From: Propionimicrobium lymphophilum DSM 4903
Lineage (GTDB): Bacteria > Actinomycetota > Actinomycetes > Propionibacteriales > Propionibacteriaceae
Direction of reading: 5' to 3'
Assembly: GCF_000423485.1 (NCBI RefSeq)
Contig: NZ_AUIB01000010.1
Location: 1-63,701 of the forward strand
Length of the DNA: 63,701 bases
Position numbers and translations under genes: made by a program. A model generated the notes under the pieces. It did not search any database, was not told the origin of the DNA, and saw nothing but the letters and a program-made list of their open reading frames with translations. Positions 32,026-42,107 of this stretch are shown here, one piece after another. The stretch's first letter is position 1; every line of letters begins with the position of its first letter.

Positions 32026-35000
32026 GTGCTGGATACCACTAATTACGATCAGATTCGAATCAGGCTGGCTTCGGCCTCCCAGATTCGGGATTGGTCCTTC
32101 GGTGAGGTTAAGAAGCCGGAGACCATTAACTACCGCACGCTCAAGCCGGAGCGCGACGGTCTCTTCTGCGAGAAGATTTTCGGCCCGACCCGCGACTGGG
32201 AGTGTGCTTGCGGTAAGTACAAGCGCGTCCGCTTCAAGGGCATCGTGTGTGAACGTTGTGGCGTGGAGGTTACCCGCAGCAACGTTCGTCGCGAGCGCAT
32301 GGGACACATCGAGCTGGCCGCTCCGGTCACGCACATCTGGTACTTCAAGGGTGTGCCGAGCCGTCTGGGTTACCTGCTCGACGTCGCCCCGAAGGACCTG
32401 GAGAAGGTCATCTACTTCGCGGCATACATGATCACGAAGGTCGACACCGACGCCCGCGATCGCGATCTGCCGAGCCTCGAGGCTAAGGTTTCGACCGAGC
32501 GCAAGCTCATCACGAGCCGTCTCGACGCCGACATTGCCGAGCGCTCCAAGAAGCTAGAGGAAGACCTCGAACGTCTTGAAGAAGAGGGCGCAAAGTCCGA
32601 CGTCAAGAAGAAGATCAAGGACGCCGGCGAGAAGGATCTGCGCGCCATTCGCAAACGTGCGCAGCGCGAAAGCGACCGCCTGGACGCCGTCTGGAGCAGG
32701 TTCAAGACCCTCAAGGTTCAGGACCTAGAGGGCGATGAGATCCTCTACCGCGAAATGAAGAAGCGTTTCGGCAAGTACTTCGAGGGCTGCATGGGCGCTG
32801 AGGCTATTCAGCGTCGTCTCGCGGATTTCGACCTCGACGCCGAATGCGAGAAGCTTCTCGAGATCATCAAGACTGGTAAGGGCCAGCGCAAGACTCGCGC
32901 ACTGAAGCGTCTCAAGGTGGTTCGTGCTTTCCAGGGCAATTCGGATTCTATGCAGGGCATGGTTCTGGACGCCGTTCCGGTTATTCCGCCGGATCTTCGT
33001 CCGATGGTTCAGCTCGACGGTGGCCGTTTCGCAACGTCCGACCTCAACGACCTTTACCGCCGTGTCATCAACCGCAACAACCGTTTGAAGCGTCTGCTTG
33101 ATCTTGGTGCGCCTGAGATCATCGTTAATAACGAGAAGCGCATGCTCCAGGAGTCGGTCGATTCGCTGTTCGATAACGGTCGCCGCGGCCGCCCGGTCAC
33201 TGGACCTGGCAACCGTCCGCTGAAGTCTCTGTCCGACATGCTCAAGGGCAAGCAGGGTCGTTTCCGTCAGAACTTGCTGGGTAAGCGTGTTGACTACTCG
33301 GGTCGTTCCGTTATCGTCGTTGGTCCGCAGTTGAAGCTGCACCAGTGTGGCCTGCCGACGCAGATGGCTCTGGAGCTCTTTAAGCCGTTCGTAATGAAAC
33401 GCTTGGTTGAGCAGAACTATGCGCAGAACATCAAGAGCGCTAAGCGCATGGTCGAGCGCCAGAGGGCCCATGTTTGGGACGTTCTGGAAGAGGTCATTAA
33501 GGAGCACCCGGTTCTGTTGAACCGTGCACCTACGCTGCACCGTCTGGGTATTCAGGCGTTCGAGCCGCTGCTGATCGAGGGCAAGGCTATTCAGCTGCAC
33601 CCGCTCGTTTGTGCCGCGTTCAACGCTGACTTCGACGGTGACCAGATGGCTGTTCACCTGCCGCTGAGCTCCGAGGCCCAGGCAGAGGCTCGCATCCTGA
33701 TGCTGTCGGCTAACAACATTCTGAAGCCTGCGGACGGCCGTCCGGTTGCGCTGCCGAGCCACGAGATGATCATCGGCATGTACTACCTGACCATGGATGT
33801 CGACGGCCTGCCCGGCGAGGGACGTGCGTTCAGCAGCCCCGAAGAGGTCACCCTGGCCTACGACAGGAACGAGATTGACATTCGTTCGAAGATCAAGGTC
33901 AAAGTGCAGGATATGGTTCTGCCTGAATCGCAGGCCGACCGCAAGCGTGCAGATGGCTCTGCAGTCATCGACACCACAATGGGCCAGTTGATCTTCAACA
34001 AGGTTCTGCCGGAGTCCTTCCCGTTTGTGGATTACCTCTGCGGCAAGAAGCAGATCAGCGCCATCATCAACAGGCTGAGCGAAGAATACCCCCGCACGGT
34101 CGTCATCGAGACCCTCGACGCTTTGAAGGACCTCGGTTTCCGCTGGGGTACCCGTTCCGGCGTCACGATTTCTATCGGCGACGTCGAGACTCCTGGCAAC
34201 AAGGCAGACATGATGGCCTCCTACGACGCCAAGGCAACCAAGATCGACAAGCTCTACGAGCGGGGTGCGGTTACAGACGACGAACGTCGTCAGGAGCTCA
34301 TCCACATTTGGACTGACGCTACGACCGAGCTGACCAACGCGATGGAGAAGAACTTCTCCAAGACGAACCCGATCTTCATGATGGTGAACTCGGGTGCTCG
34401 AGGCAACATGACTCAGATGCGTCAGATCGCTGCTATGCGTGGTCTGGTGGCCAACCCGAAGGGTGAGATTATTGCTCGCCCGATTAAGTCGAACTTCCGC
34501 GAGGGCCTGACCGTTCTCGAGTACTTCATTTCGACGCACGGTGGCCGAAAGGGCCAGGCCGACACCGCTCTGCGTACCGCAGACTCCGGTTACCTGACCC
34601 GTCGTCTGGTCGACGTCTCGCAGGACGTCATCGTCCGCGAGAAGGATTGTGGCACAGAGCGCGGCCTGTTCAAGACCGTCGGTGTTCGTGGCGAGGATGG
34701 CGTGCTTCGTGCCGCAAGCAACGCTGAGACCTCTCTCGAGGCCCGCAACCTGGCCGTCGACGCAGTTGACGCCGAGGGTAACGTTGTTGTTCCGGCTGGC
34801 ACCGACCTGACCTCTATCGAGGTTGCGAAGCTGCTGGCTGCCGGCATCGAGCGCGTCAAGGTTCGTTCGGTTCTCACCTGTGAGTCCCAGGTCGGCATCT
34901 GCGCCATGTGCTACGGCCGTGGCCTGGCGGACGGCAAGCTTGTCGACGCCGGCGAAGCCGTGGGTATTCAGGCTGCGCAGTCGATTGGTGAGCCGGGCAC

Positions 35001-35916
35001 CCAGCTTACGATGCGTACCTTCCACACCGGTGGTGTTGCAGGTGACGACATCACGCAGGGTCTGCCTCGTGTTGTCGAGCTCTTCGAGGCCCGCGTGCCT
35101 AAGGGCAAGGCTCCGATCGCCGAGGCCGATGGCCGCGTCAAGCTGGAGGAGTCTGACCGTGGCCGCAAGCTGATCATCGTCCGTGATGACGGCCAGCCGG
35201 ACATCGAGTACTCGATTCCGCGCCGTGCTCGCCTGGAGTTTGAGGATTCAAACCGAGTTCGTCACTCCATCAAGGACGGCGATCACGTCTCCGTTGGCGA
35301 TCAGCTGACTGGTGGCACCATCGACCCGCACGACGTCCTGCGCGTTCAGGGTGTTCGCAAGGTTCAGGAGCACCTGGTGGCCGAGGTTCAGAAGGTGTAC
35401 GCCACGCAGGGTGCGCCGATTCACGACAAGCACATCGAGATCATCATCCGTCAGATGATGCGTCGCATTACCGTCATTGAGTCGGGCGACACCGAGATGA
35501 TGCCGGGTGAGCTGGTGGATCGTCAGCGTTACGAGCAGGAAAACCGTAAGGCTGTCACCGAGGGTGGCAAGCCTGCAGAGGGTCGCCCGGTGCTGATGGG
35601 CATCACGAAGGCCTCTCTTGCTACGGATTCCTGGCTGTCCGCTGCGTCATTCCAGGAGACCACCAAGGTTCTGACCGACGCCGCTATCAACGGCAAGTCG
35701 GATCACCTTGAGGGTCTGAAGGAGAACGTCATTCTCGGTAAGCTGATCCCTGCCGGTACCGGTCTGGATCGTTACTGCAACATCCGTGTTGAGCCCACAG
35801 CCGAAGCTAAGGCTGGCGCCTTCACGATGAGTTACGATCCGTTCGATTACGACTTCGGTGCTGGTTCCGGTGACGCGGTTCCGCTGGATGATCTCGACTT
35901 CAGCGATCTGCACTAA
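32026..35916 (+). CDS. rpoC: DNA-directed RNA polymerase beta' subunit
   Basis: This is the catalytic beta' subunit (1296 aa). The N-terminal zinc site is [19 protein letters not shown]. The active-site Mg-binding motif [12 protein letters not shown], the [12 protein letters not shown]-like segment, the trigger loop/bridge-helix region and the second zinc site ([14 protein letters not shown]) are in order. It starts at GTG 32026. It is co-transcribed with rpoB and followed by a strong terminator. Confidence 0.98.
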   Translation: MLDTTNYDQIRIRLASASQIRDWSFGEVKKPETINYRTLKPERDGLFCEKIFGPTRDWECACGKYKRVRFKGIVCERCGVEVTRSNVRRERMGHIELAAPVTHIWYFKGVPSRLGYLLDVAPKDLEKVIYFAAYMITKVDTDARDRDLPSLEAKVSTERKLITSRLDADIAERSKKLEEDLERLEEEGAKSDVKKKIKDAGEKDLRAIRKRAQRESDRLDAVWSRFKTLKVQDLEGDEILYREMKKRFGKYFEGCMGAEAIQRRLADFDLDAECEKLLEIIKTGKGQRKTRALKRLKVVRAFQGNSDSMQGMVLDAVPVIPPDLRPMVQLDGGRFATSDLNDLYRRVINRNNRLKRLLDLGAPEIIVNNEKRMLQESVDSLFDNGRRGRPVTGPGNRPLKSLSDMLKGKQGRFRQNLLGKRVDYSGRSVIVVGPQLKLHQCGLPTQMALELFKPFVMKRLVEQNYAQNIKSAKRMVERQRAHVWDVLEEVIKEHPVLLNRAPTLHRLGIQAFEPLLIEGKAIQLHPLVCAAFNADFDGDQMAVHLPLSSEAQAEARILMLSANNILKPADGRPVALPSHEMIIGMYYLTMDVDGLPGEGRAFSSPEEVTLAYDRNEIDIRSKIKVKVQDMVLPESQADRKRADGSAVIDTTMGQLIFNKVLPESFPFVDYLCGKKQISAIINRLSEEYPRTVVIETLDALKDLGFRWGTRSGVTISIGDVETPGNKADMMASYDAKATKIDKLYERGAVTDDERRQELIHIWTDATTELTNAMEKNFSKTNPIFMMVNSGARGNMTQMRQIAAMRGLVANPKGEIIARPIKSNFREGLTVLEYFISTHGGRKGQADTALRTADSGYLTRRLVDVSQDVIVREKDCGTERGLFKTVGVRGEDGVLRAASNAETSLEARNLAVDAVDAEGNVVVPAGTDLTSIEVAKLLAAGIERVKVRSVLTCESQVGICAMCYGRGLADGKLVDAGEAVGIQAAQSIGEPGTQLTMRTFHTGGVAGDDITQGLPRVVELFEARVPKGKAPIAEADGRVKLEESDRGRKLIIVRDDGQPDIEYSIPRRARLEFEDSNRVRHSIKDGDHVSVGDQLTGGTIDPHDVLRVQGVRKVQEHLVAEVQKVYATQGAPIHDKHIEIIIRQMMRRITVIESGDTEMMPGELVDRQRYEQENRKAVTEGGKPAEGRPVLMGITKASLATDSWLSAASFQETTKVLTDAAINGKSDHLEGLKENVILGKLIPAGTGLDRYCNIRVEPTAEAKAGAFTMSYDPFDYDFGAGSGDAVPLDDLDFSDLH

Positions 35917-35928
35917 AGCAAATAACTT

Positions 35929-35964
35929 AACGGGCGTCGGTTATCCGACGCCCGTTTTGTTTTT
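35929..35964 (+). terminator. Terminator after rpoC
   Basis: AACGGGCGTCGG-TTAT-CCGACGCCCGTT is followed by TTGTTTTT. Confidence 0.93.
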
Positions 35965-36013
35965 GGTCAATTTTTCGCAGTTTGGCCGTATTTATCACGC
36001 CGGCCTTGCGGGA

Positions 36014-36763
36014 TTAGTTTCCGTCTTTGGGCTCGTCTTTTAACTTAATCAGCGCTTCCGCGACTGAAGATAAGTCGTGGCTATTTGCGTCGTCGTACAG
36101 CGCATTGTCGAATACTTCGCTGTATCCCCAGTTGATCAGCAGTTTTCGAAGGGCGCGCGTGCCGATTTTAGAGTAGGCGTTGTTTGCCGTAAGTACCGAG
36201 TCGATGATGGCCTCTACCGCTTGCGCGATTTCCTTCAGGAGGCTGCGGATGGGTTTAGCGGGAGTGGGGTAGCGCAACGCGTATCCGCGCAACTCCTGCA
36301 TCAGTAGATAGCTTTCTTGGTCATCTGGCAAAGCCTCAACTATCTGGCCAGCAATTTGGCCAAGTGTCTGCTGGCGCTTTGGCTGCCGCTCAATCCATTG
36401 TCCAAGTTTTTCCGCAAGCAGTTTGTTGACTTCCTCGATTTCGTCTGGAAGCTCTTCTTGTGGCTCTCCGATGCGTGCCAAAAGCGTCTGAACGATGTAG
36501 CGCCATAGCCCGCGTGTCAGGTCGACCAAAAAGCTCGGCATGTCAGAAAAGTTTGAGTAGAACGCACCTCGTGTGAAGCCGGCCTTTTTGCAGATGTCGC
36601 CGACAGAGGTGGCGCCAACGCCCTTTTCGACGATTAGTTTTCGACCAGCGTCAAGTAATTTGGTTTGAGTTTCTTTCCGTCGTTTGGAAGCGCCCTCTGT
36701 AGCTAGCCGATCCAACATCTTTGCTCTACGGGCGCTGATTGTTTGGGCGGCCTTATTTCTCAT
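36014..36763 (-). CDS. TetR-family transcriptional regulator
   Basis: This 249-aa regulator has an N-terminal helix-turn-helix at about 30-76 (KLLDAGRKLIVEKGVGATSV then GDICKKAGFTRGAFYSNF), typical of TetR/AcrR. About 20 basic residues precede it. The C-terminal ligand domain has no specific signature. It is divergent from the YhgE/Pip gene, and two identical-arm inverted repeats lie between them, so it most likely represses that gene in response to an unknown ligand. Its own transcript is probably leaderless. Confidence 0.88.
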   Translation of the reverse strand: MRNKAAQTISARRAKMLDRLATEGASKRRKETQTKLLDAGRKLIVEKGVGATSVGDICKKAGFTRGAFYSNFSDMPSFLVDLTRGLWRYIVQTLLARIGEPQEELPDEIEEVNKLLAEKLGQWIERQPKRQQTLGQIAGQIVEALPDDQESYLLMQELRGYALRYPTPAKPIRSLLKEIAQAVEAIIDSVLTANNAYSKIGTRALRKLLINWGYSEVFDNALYDDANSHDLSSVAEALIKLKDEPKDGN

Positions 36764-36769
36764 GCTTCG

Positions 36770-36775
36770 ATCCTA
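36770..36775 (-). promoter_or_regulatory. -10 box of a probable leaderless promoter (tetR-family gene)
   Basis: On the minus strand TAGGAT ends 6 nt before the ATG at 36763. Confidence 0.45.
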
Positions 36776-36813
36776 ATCTGTGCAGCAGCGATGACTCGTC
36801 ATTTCATAGTTCG

Positions 36814-36827
36814 ATACATATGTGTAT
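36814..36827. promoter_or_regulatory. Operator 1, ATACA-N4-TGTAT
   Basis: This perfect inverted repeat ATACA-TATG-TGTAT overlaps a likely -10 (TATTCT, 36825-36830) of the YhgE/Pip gene. It shares identical arms and spacing with operator 2. Confidence 0.65.
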
Positions 36828-36847
36828 TCTAGTTCTGTTCGTTTTGG

Positions 36848-36861
36848 ATACACCTCTGTAT
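36848..36861. promoter_or_regulatory. Operator 2, ATACA-N4-TGTAT
   Basis: The repeat ATACA-CCTC-TGTAT has the same arms as operator 1, centred 34 bp downstream, a little over three helical turns. It ends just before the GAAGG ribosome site. Confidence 0.65.
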
Positions 36862-36868
36862 TGAAGGT

Positions 36869-39391
36869 TTGATGAAGAAAAGAAAGCATCTGGTTGCCAA
36901 CATCGTTGTCGTAACAGCACTGGTACTGATTCCATTGCTGTACGCGAGCGTCCTGACTTCCGCTTACCACGACAACACTGCAAACATCTCTCGGGTTACA
37001 GCAGCAGTAGTCAACGAAGATGAACCCGCGCAGTTCGAAGGGCAGCGCTTGGCTGTCGGCCAAAGCCTCACCGAGAAACTCTTGGCGGGAGACGGCGGAT
37101 TCAGATGGAAGCAGATGGAAAGCCAAGATGCAGACGATGCTTTGGCCGAAGGGAAGGTCCGGGCAGTGCTGAAGATGCCGGTCAATTTTTCTGCTGCGGT
37201 CGCAGGGTTGGGTGACTTCGAAAAAGACCCCGAAGCGACGCAGCTATCACTGACGACGGATGACGGCGTCAACTATTTGTCTGGAACGCTGGCTGCGACT
37301 GTAGCCGCCAATCTGGAAAATTCCCTAACCTCAGAGATCGCAAGCCAGTACATCTATAACGTATTGAACGGATTCGGTATCGTCGACGAAAAGCTCGCAG
37401 ACGCGCAGAATGGGGTTGCTCAACTATCTGATGGGTCTGCCAGGCTGACCTCTGGTCTTAGCGAGCTGGAAAATGGTGCAGTTCGTGCTGACGCAGCAGG
37501 CGTGCGTCTCGCCGATGGAGCTACCAAAATCCAAAATGGCGCCGACTCGTTGGCCAATGGATCGGTTCAACTACGTGACGGCCTCCAGGCGTCGGCGCCT
37601 GGTGCCGAGAAACTCGCCGATGCATCCGGTCGGCTTGCCCAAGGCACTCAGACTATGAATGGCTACATGCCCGAGCTGGGTTCCGCGACTGACCGACTTG
37701 CGAGCGGTAGCGCGAAGCTGGTGGGCGGCTTGGCTTCGTTCGCCGAAGCCCTTTCTCGCTATACCACTGGCGCGGATCAACTGGCAGCGGGAATTGGTGA
37801 ACTGAACGCAAAAATGCCCGCTCTGCAGGAGGGTGCTGCGAAATTAGGGCAGGGCTCCGCAGACTTGAACTCAGGACTCGCCTCACTTAGCGATAATTCA
37901 GTTGTCTTGGCCCAAAAACTGGGTCAGGCTAAAGCAGGGGCGTCAGAGCTGCAAACCGGAGTCACCCAAGCGGCTAACTCGATACAACAGCTGAGCAATG
38001 CGTGTGCCGCCTTGCATACCGGACAAGATCCGATATGCGTCTCGCTCGCTAATCTCAACGAGCAGCTTCCGCAAGCGGTTGCAGGCACTCAGAAACTGAC
38101 TTCAGGGGTGGCTCAGGCATCCCAAGCGGCAGGCCAGTTATCTGCCGGAGCAAAATCTCTGTATTCGGGAAGCGAGGCGTTGAATCAGGGGGTCCAGTCG
38201 CTTGTAGTGGCTATTGGTGACGAGGACGACGGTCTTGTCGAGGGCGTTAACAGGCTAAACGTAGGTGCTAACAAGCTGGTCGGACCCTACGACGAACAAA
38301 ACAAAACGAGGCTGAACTCTTCGGCACTGATCGCTGGATTCAGTGAGATATCCGATGGCTCAAGCGAACTGGCTTCTGGCATGAAAGCGCTAGATTCGAA
38401 GGTCCCCAGATTGGCAAACGCAGCAAACGCGTTAGGTAGCGGAAGCCAGCAGATAGCTTCCGGCAGCGCGGCTCTCGCATCAGCGCAGACCAGATTGCTC
38501 CAGGGAGCTAACGACCTTGCGGCTGGACAAGGTTCTCTGGCATCCGGGGTAGGCGAGCTTTCGTTCGGTAGTCGGACGCTGTCCGAAGGATTGACTTCCC
38601 TTAAGCAGGCGAGCTCGACCGCCAAACAAGGCAGCGGAAAAATCGATGATGGTCTAAATTCCCTCAAAGATGGCATTCAAGAGGGTCGCCAAAGCCTTCC
38701 CAAGGTTTCTGCCGAGCAGGCTCAGGACAGAGCGGACGTAGCGGCAAGCGCTGCCCAAGTGAATGCCTTGCGAAACAATCCGGTCAACTCGAATGGCGCT
38801 GGGTTCGCCCCGATGTTCATGACGCTGGCCATGTGGGTTGGTGGAATCGGCATTTTCATGGTTATCCCAGCGGTCGATCGGCGCTTGAAGAATAAGCCGT
38901 GGCGCATCGCTGTGGGACGAACCACAGGTACGGCAATCCTGCTTGGCGTGGCCCAGGCAGTATTGATCAGTCTTGGATCGAATTGGCTTTTGGGGCTGGG
39001 GACGGAAAACTTGCCTGCACTCGTCGCCGTATGTCTGGCCGGCTCGCTGGCATTCGTCATCTTCAACCAGGCGTGCGTGGCAGTGTTTGGGTTCAGGGGA
39101 CGCTTCATCTCGCTGGTGCTTATCGTCCTGCAGATCGGATCGATGGGAGCTACATTCCCCATCGAGACCAGCCCGCAATTCTTCCAGGTGATCAGGCCTT
39201 GGCTGCCTATGACATACGTGAGCCAGGGGATCCGGGCTGCGATCAGCGGAGGAGGAGCTAACAACGCGATATCACTGGCGCTTTTGTTCTCTGCCGGCAT
39301 GTTGCTTATGTCGATAGCTCTAGTGGCGCTCGCAACTTGGCGTCGCTGGCGCTACGCCGACAAGCAAGAGAAGCTAGCCGTCGCCTCCTGA
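36869..39391 (+). CDS. YhgE/Pip domain membrane protein
   Basis: This 840-aa envelope protein has one N-terminal transmembrane helix (about 8-28), then the YhgE/Pip extracellular start (VTAAVVNEDEPAQFEG). A very long Ala/Leu/Ser/Gly-rich heptad region (about 170-640) is built from repeats such as LxxGAxxLxxGSxxL, and a C-terminal ABC-2-like domain of about six helices (640-830) follows. Members include the phage-infection protein of lactococci and EsaA of type VII secretion. No other secretion genes are adjacent, so a stand-alone efflux or envelope role is more likely here. The GAAGG ribosome site is 4 nt before the ATG. It is probably controlled by the adjacent TetR. Confidence 0.87.
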   Translation: MMKKRKHLVANIVVVTALVLIPLLYASVLTSAYHDNTANISRVTAAVVNEDEPAQFEGQRLAVGQSLTEKLLAGDGGFRWKQMESQDADDALAEGKVRAVLKMPVNFSAAVAGLGDFEKDPEATQLSLTTDDGVNYLSGTLAATVAANLENSLTSEIASQYIYNVLNGFGIVDEKLADAQNGVAQLSDGSARLTSGLSELENGAVRADAAGVRLADGATKIQNGADSLANGSVQLRDGLQASAPGAEKLADASGRLAQGTQTMNGYMPELGSATDRLASGSAKLVGGLASFAEALSRYTTGADQLAAGIGELNAKMPALQEGAAKLGQGSADLNSGLASLSDNSVVLAQKLGQAKAGASELQTGVTQAANSIQQLSNACAALHTGQDPICVSLANLNEQLPQAVAGTQKLTSGVAQASQAAGQLSAGAKSLYSGSEALNQGVQSLVVAIGDEDDGLVEGVNRLNVGANKLVGPYDEQNKTRLNSSALIAGFSEISDGSSELASGMKALDSKVPRLANAANALGSGSQQIASGSAALASAQTRLLQGANDLAAGQGSLASGVGELSFGSRTLSEGLTSLKQASSTAKQGSGKIDDGLNSLKDGIQEGRQSLPKVSAEQAQDRADVAASAAQVNALRNNPVNSNGAGFAPMFMTLAMWVGGIGIFMVIPAVDRRLKNKPWRIAVGRTTGTAILLGVAQAVLISLGSNWLLGLGTENLPALVAVCLAGSLAFVIFNQACVAVFGFRGRFISLVLIVLQIGSMGATFPIETSPQFFQVIRPWLPMTYVSQGIRAAISGGGANNAISLALLFSAGMLLMSIALVALATWRRWRYADKQEKLAVAS

Positions 39392-39426
39392 GACGCTGAA
39401 CGCGGGCCTCAAGCTAAGCCTGGTGG

Positions 39427-40761
39427 TTACTCGTCGTACTCGCCGCCGAACAGCTTGACGCCCGTGTTCAACCAGTCGCTATCAGGGCGGCTCACCAGGC
39501 GGGCGTTGTTGTAGGCCATGCGCATCGTGAGGATGGTGTGGCCGACATAGACGCCCGTGGGCATCAGCTCGGAGACAAGCGCGACGTCGGGACGCTCGTC
39601 GTCGGTCAGGTCTAACGGCAACAAGAGGGTCATGGTGCCCTTAGTGGGGTAGTAGGCGGGAACTGCGGTGCGGTAATTCCACTGCGCGCGTTTCTGCGCC
39701 AACTCGATGGCGTCGTTGAGCCGGTTGGTTAGCCTGCGCATGTACTTCGGCTCGTTTTGGATTAGCTCGGCGAGATCGGAGAACTTGTCTTTGCGCGCCC
39801 GACGGTCAGCTGTTGAGTAGATGTTTTCCAGAAACGAGGACGCCTCATTGAAGCCGCGTAACTCCTCGGATAGGAAGGCATCCGGCAGACGGTCGATATT
39901 GTCCAGAAGAATGTGCTCGCGATCGGCGTCAAGACGTCGGGTGCCGTCGAAAACCAAGTCTTCAAGACGCTTCACATACTTCGCTCTCGGCGGCAGCGGG
40001 TTAAAAGTGGAAACCAGTTTTTTGCCGGCACCCGACTGCCCTGCATAGCAAAACTCTTGGAAAATCCAGGGCTGCGGGCCCCTCTCGTTGGCTGTAAAGC
40101 AGGCGTAAATCGCTTCGTAGGTTTTGTTCACCAGGCCGGTGTTAAACGCGGCGAATTGCGCATCTTCGTCCTCGAAGACCATGCCGTCGCTCTGCAGTTT
40201 GTAGAAGGTGTACTTAAGGTAGCTGCGCAGAATGCTGTACGGTTTCCTGCTGTTACCGCGCTCCTCGATGAAATCCCAACTCTCGTCCAAGGCCAAATCT
40301 GCAAGCGGAGGAAGGATTGTTTCCCAGCCACCAGGGAAGAAAGCCCAATCCCATAACGCGTTTGCCGGGTTCGAGTACGTTTTGGAGTGCTTGTGCGTCA
40401 CATATGCCATGTACCAGGGCAGTCCCTCGGGACGAGAGCTACGCCTGATGGATGCGACGATCGGCTGGCCGTCGTCGGTGAGATCGTGAAGCGGAAAAGT
40501 GATGGTATCAGGGCTGAACATGTACACCGCGCCCAGTTGCCTGGCGGCCTCCCAGTCGGCGTTCAAGTTCGTGAACCAATTCTGGTCTTGGCCATAGACG
40601 TCGGTCAGCGTCCGTTGCTGATGGTGAGGCACGAAAACCAGGTCTGTGATTGGGCCGAGGAGCTCTTGGCGCAATTCAAGCGGAACGGGGCTATCTTGCG
40701 CCCCTTGTTTTTGAGCAGACTGCCTGATGACGTCAATTTGTTCGGCGGTAAGCTCAATCAT
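39427..40761 (-). CDS. DUF3825 domain-containing protein
   Basis: This is a soluble 444-aa protein. The central and C-terminal parts match DUF3825: LWDWAFFP, YLKYTFYKLQSDG, AAFNTGLVNKTYEAIYACF, PLPPRAKYVKR, NYRTAVPAYYP and MAYNNARLVSRPDSDWL. The N-terminal 85 residues look unrelated. DUF3825 has no established biochemical function; I recall it in association with RNA-related domains, but nothing here proves that. The start is set at ATG 40761, with GAGGA 6 nt upstream; an ATG 15 nt further upstream overlaps that site. It is divergent from the HAD gene across a 26-bp palindrome and ends 35 bp from the convergent YhgE/Pip gene. Confidence 0.75.
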   Translation of the reverse strand: MIELTAEQIDVIRQSAQKQGAQDSPVPLELRQELLGPITDLVFVPHHQQRTLTDVYGQDQNWFTNLNADWEAARQLGAVYMFSPDTITFPLHDLTDDGQPIVASIRRSSRPEGLPWYMAYVTHKHSKTYSNPANALWDWAFFPGGWETILPPLADLALDESWDFIEERGNSRKPYSILRSYLKYTFYKLQSDGMVFEDEDAQFAAFNTGLVNKTYEAIYACFTANERGPQPWIFQEFCYAGQSGAGKKLVSTFNPLPPRAKYVKRLEDLVFDGTRRLDADREHILLDNIDRLPDAFLSEELRGFNEASSFLENIYSTADRRARKDKFSDLAELIQNEPKYMRRLTNRLNDAIELAQKRAQWNYRTAVPAYYPTKGTMTLLLPLDLTDDERPDVALVSELMPTGVYVGHTILTMRMAYNNARLVSRPDSDWLNTGVKLFGGEYDE

Positions 40762-40852
40762 GTTTAATCCTCGCATTTGGTGGTTTTACAACCATTCTAA
40801 ATAACCTGACTGACAAAATTTATCCTCAGCTATCGGCCCTCGTTGGGCAACA

Positions 40853-40878
40853 AGCCGCATTCGCTAGCGAATGCGGCT
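40853..40878. promoter_or_regulatory. 26-bp perfect palindrome in a divergent promoter region
   Basis: The half-site AGCCGCATTCGCT is followed directly by its reverse complement. It lies between the DUF3825 and HAD starts. No T run follows on either strand, so it reads as a protein-binding operator rather than a terminator. TTGGGC (40844-40849) precedes it and could be a -35. Confidence 0.65.
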
Positions 40879-40926
40879 CAAACAGCACAGTATTGATGTA
40901 CAGGCCAAAAAGCGAGGAGGCTTTTC

Positions 40927-41862
40927 GTGACATACCCCGAGGTCGTTCAAGAACTAGTTGATTTCGAACCGACGAAGGAGTTCTTCGTCGGCATCGACTC
41001 TGATGGCTGTGCCATGGATGCGATGGATATTAAGCATCAGGAATGTTTTACCCCCTGCTACATCAAGCACTGGGACCTACAGCCAATCTCCACGCTCGCT
41101 AGGCAGACGGCGCTCTTCGTAAACCTAGGCTCGATCACTCGCGGGTTGAACCGTTGGCTTGCTCTAAAGCAGCTGCTCGACCTGCTTCGCGACCGTGTCG
41201 AGGTGGCAGAGCGTGGCGTCACCATTCCGGAGTATCCAGAACTTACAGATTTCACCCAGGCGCCCGATTATCCGCTCTCCGATAAAGGCATAGCTGCCTA
41301 CTACAAGGATCACCCATCCGAGACGATCGAACGCGCGATTCGTTGGGGCGACGCGGTGAACGATTCGATCGCAGACATGGTTCACGGCTGCGGCCCGTTC
41401 CCCGGAGTCCGCGAAGCCATCGAGGCCATGCAGGCTGATGTCGACACCATGGTCGTTTCAGCCACACCGGTCCATGCGCTCGAATATGAATGGAATGCGC
41501 ACGGCCTGGCCCCTTACATGAAGATGGTCGCCGGCCAGGAGCAGGGATCCAAGGCGGAGCACGTCCAGTACGCTGCCAGCGGCAAGTACGATCCCGAAAA
41601 GATCATGCTTATCGGCGACGCACCAGGCGATCGTGACGCGGCTAAGAAGGCGGGTTGCCTTTACTACCCGATCCTGCCCGGCAACGAGAAATACTCCTGG
41701 CAGCGTTTCAAAGACGAGGCACTAGACAAATTCTTGAAGGGCAAGTACTCGGGCAGCTATCAGGAGAAACTCATTGACGAGTTCAACAGCTACCTGCCAG
41801 ACAAGGTTCCGTGGGAGACGATCTCCGGTAATAAAGACGTTCCGATGCCAAAGGTGAAGTAA
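40927..41862 (+). CDS. HAD-superfamily hydrolase
   Basis: This 311-aa protein has a HAD fold. Motif I is GIDSDGCAMDAM (nucleophile D23, acid D25), unusual in lacking the common DGTL. Motif II is the Ser/Thr of MVVSATP, motif III is the Lys of GSKAEHV, and motif IV is IGDAPGDRDAA. The long insertion between motifs I and II (about 35-145) suggests a cap domain that sets substrate choice; the substrate is unknown. It has a strong GGAGG ribosome site before GTG 40927. It is divergent from the DUF3825 gene and followed by its own terminator. Confidence 0.82.
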   Translation: MTYPEVVQELVDFEPTKEFFVGIDSDGCAMDAMDIKHQECFTPCYIKHWDLQPISTLARQTALFVNLGSITRGLNRWLALKQLLDLLRDRVEVAERGVTIPEYPELTDFTQAPDYPLSDKGIAAYYKDHPSETIERAIRWGDAVNDSIADMVHGCGPFPGVREAIEAMQADVDTMVVSATPVHALEYEWNAHGLAPYMKMVAGQEQGSKAEHVQYAASGKYDPEKIMLIGDAPGDRDAAKKAGCLYYPILPGNEKYSWQRFKDEALDKFLKGKYSGSYQEKLIDEFNSYLPDKVPWETISGNKDVPMPKVK

Positions 41863-41872
41863 AAAATTATTT

Positions 41873-41906
41873 AAAAAATGATCCGTTTTCGGGCGGGTCA
41901 TTTTTT
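41873..41906 (+). terminator. Terminator after the HAD gene
   Basis: AAAAAATGATCCG pairs with CGGGTCATTTTTT (one G-T pair) around an 8-nt loop. The rest of the gap to 42107 contains an imperfect TTTGGCC/GGCCAAA stem of unknown role. Confidence 0.85.
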
Positions 41907-42107
41907 GTTGCGCTCGCTTTAACAAGCGCTTTTGCCTTGCATTTGCCCCATTTGGTTAGGGTAGTGACTATGCCTTCTTGTTGCATCTGATAATTTGGCC
42001 GCTGCAGGTGTTTTGGTTGCGGGGCCAAAAGAGCGAATTTTTCGTTAGGGAATTGTTAGCCCCCCAGTGCTGCAACTATCTGGAATGGGGAAGGCTATCT
42101 AGTTACT

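Noticed and set aside
32725-35025. A 766-codon open frame antisense to rpoC.
   Set aside because: Same reason: it mirrors rpoC codons and has no family signature.
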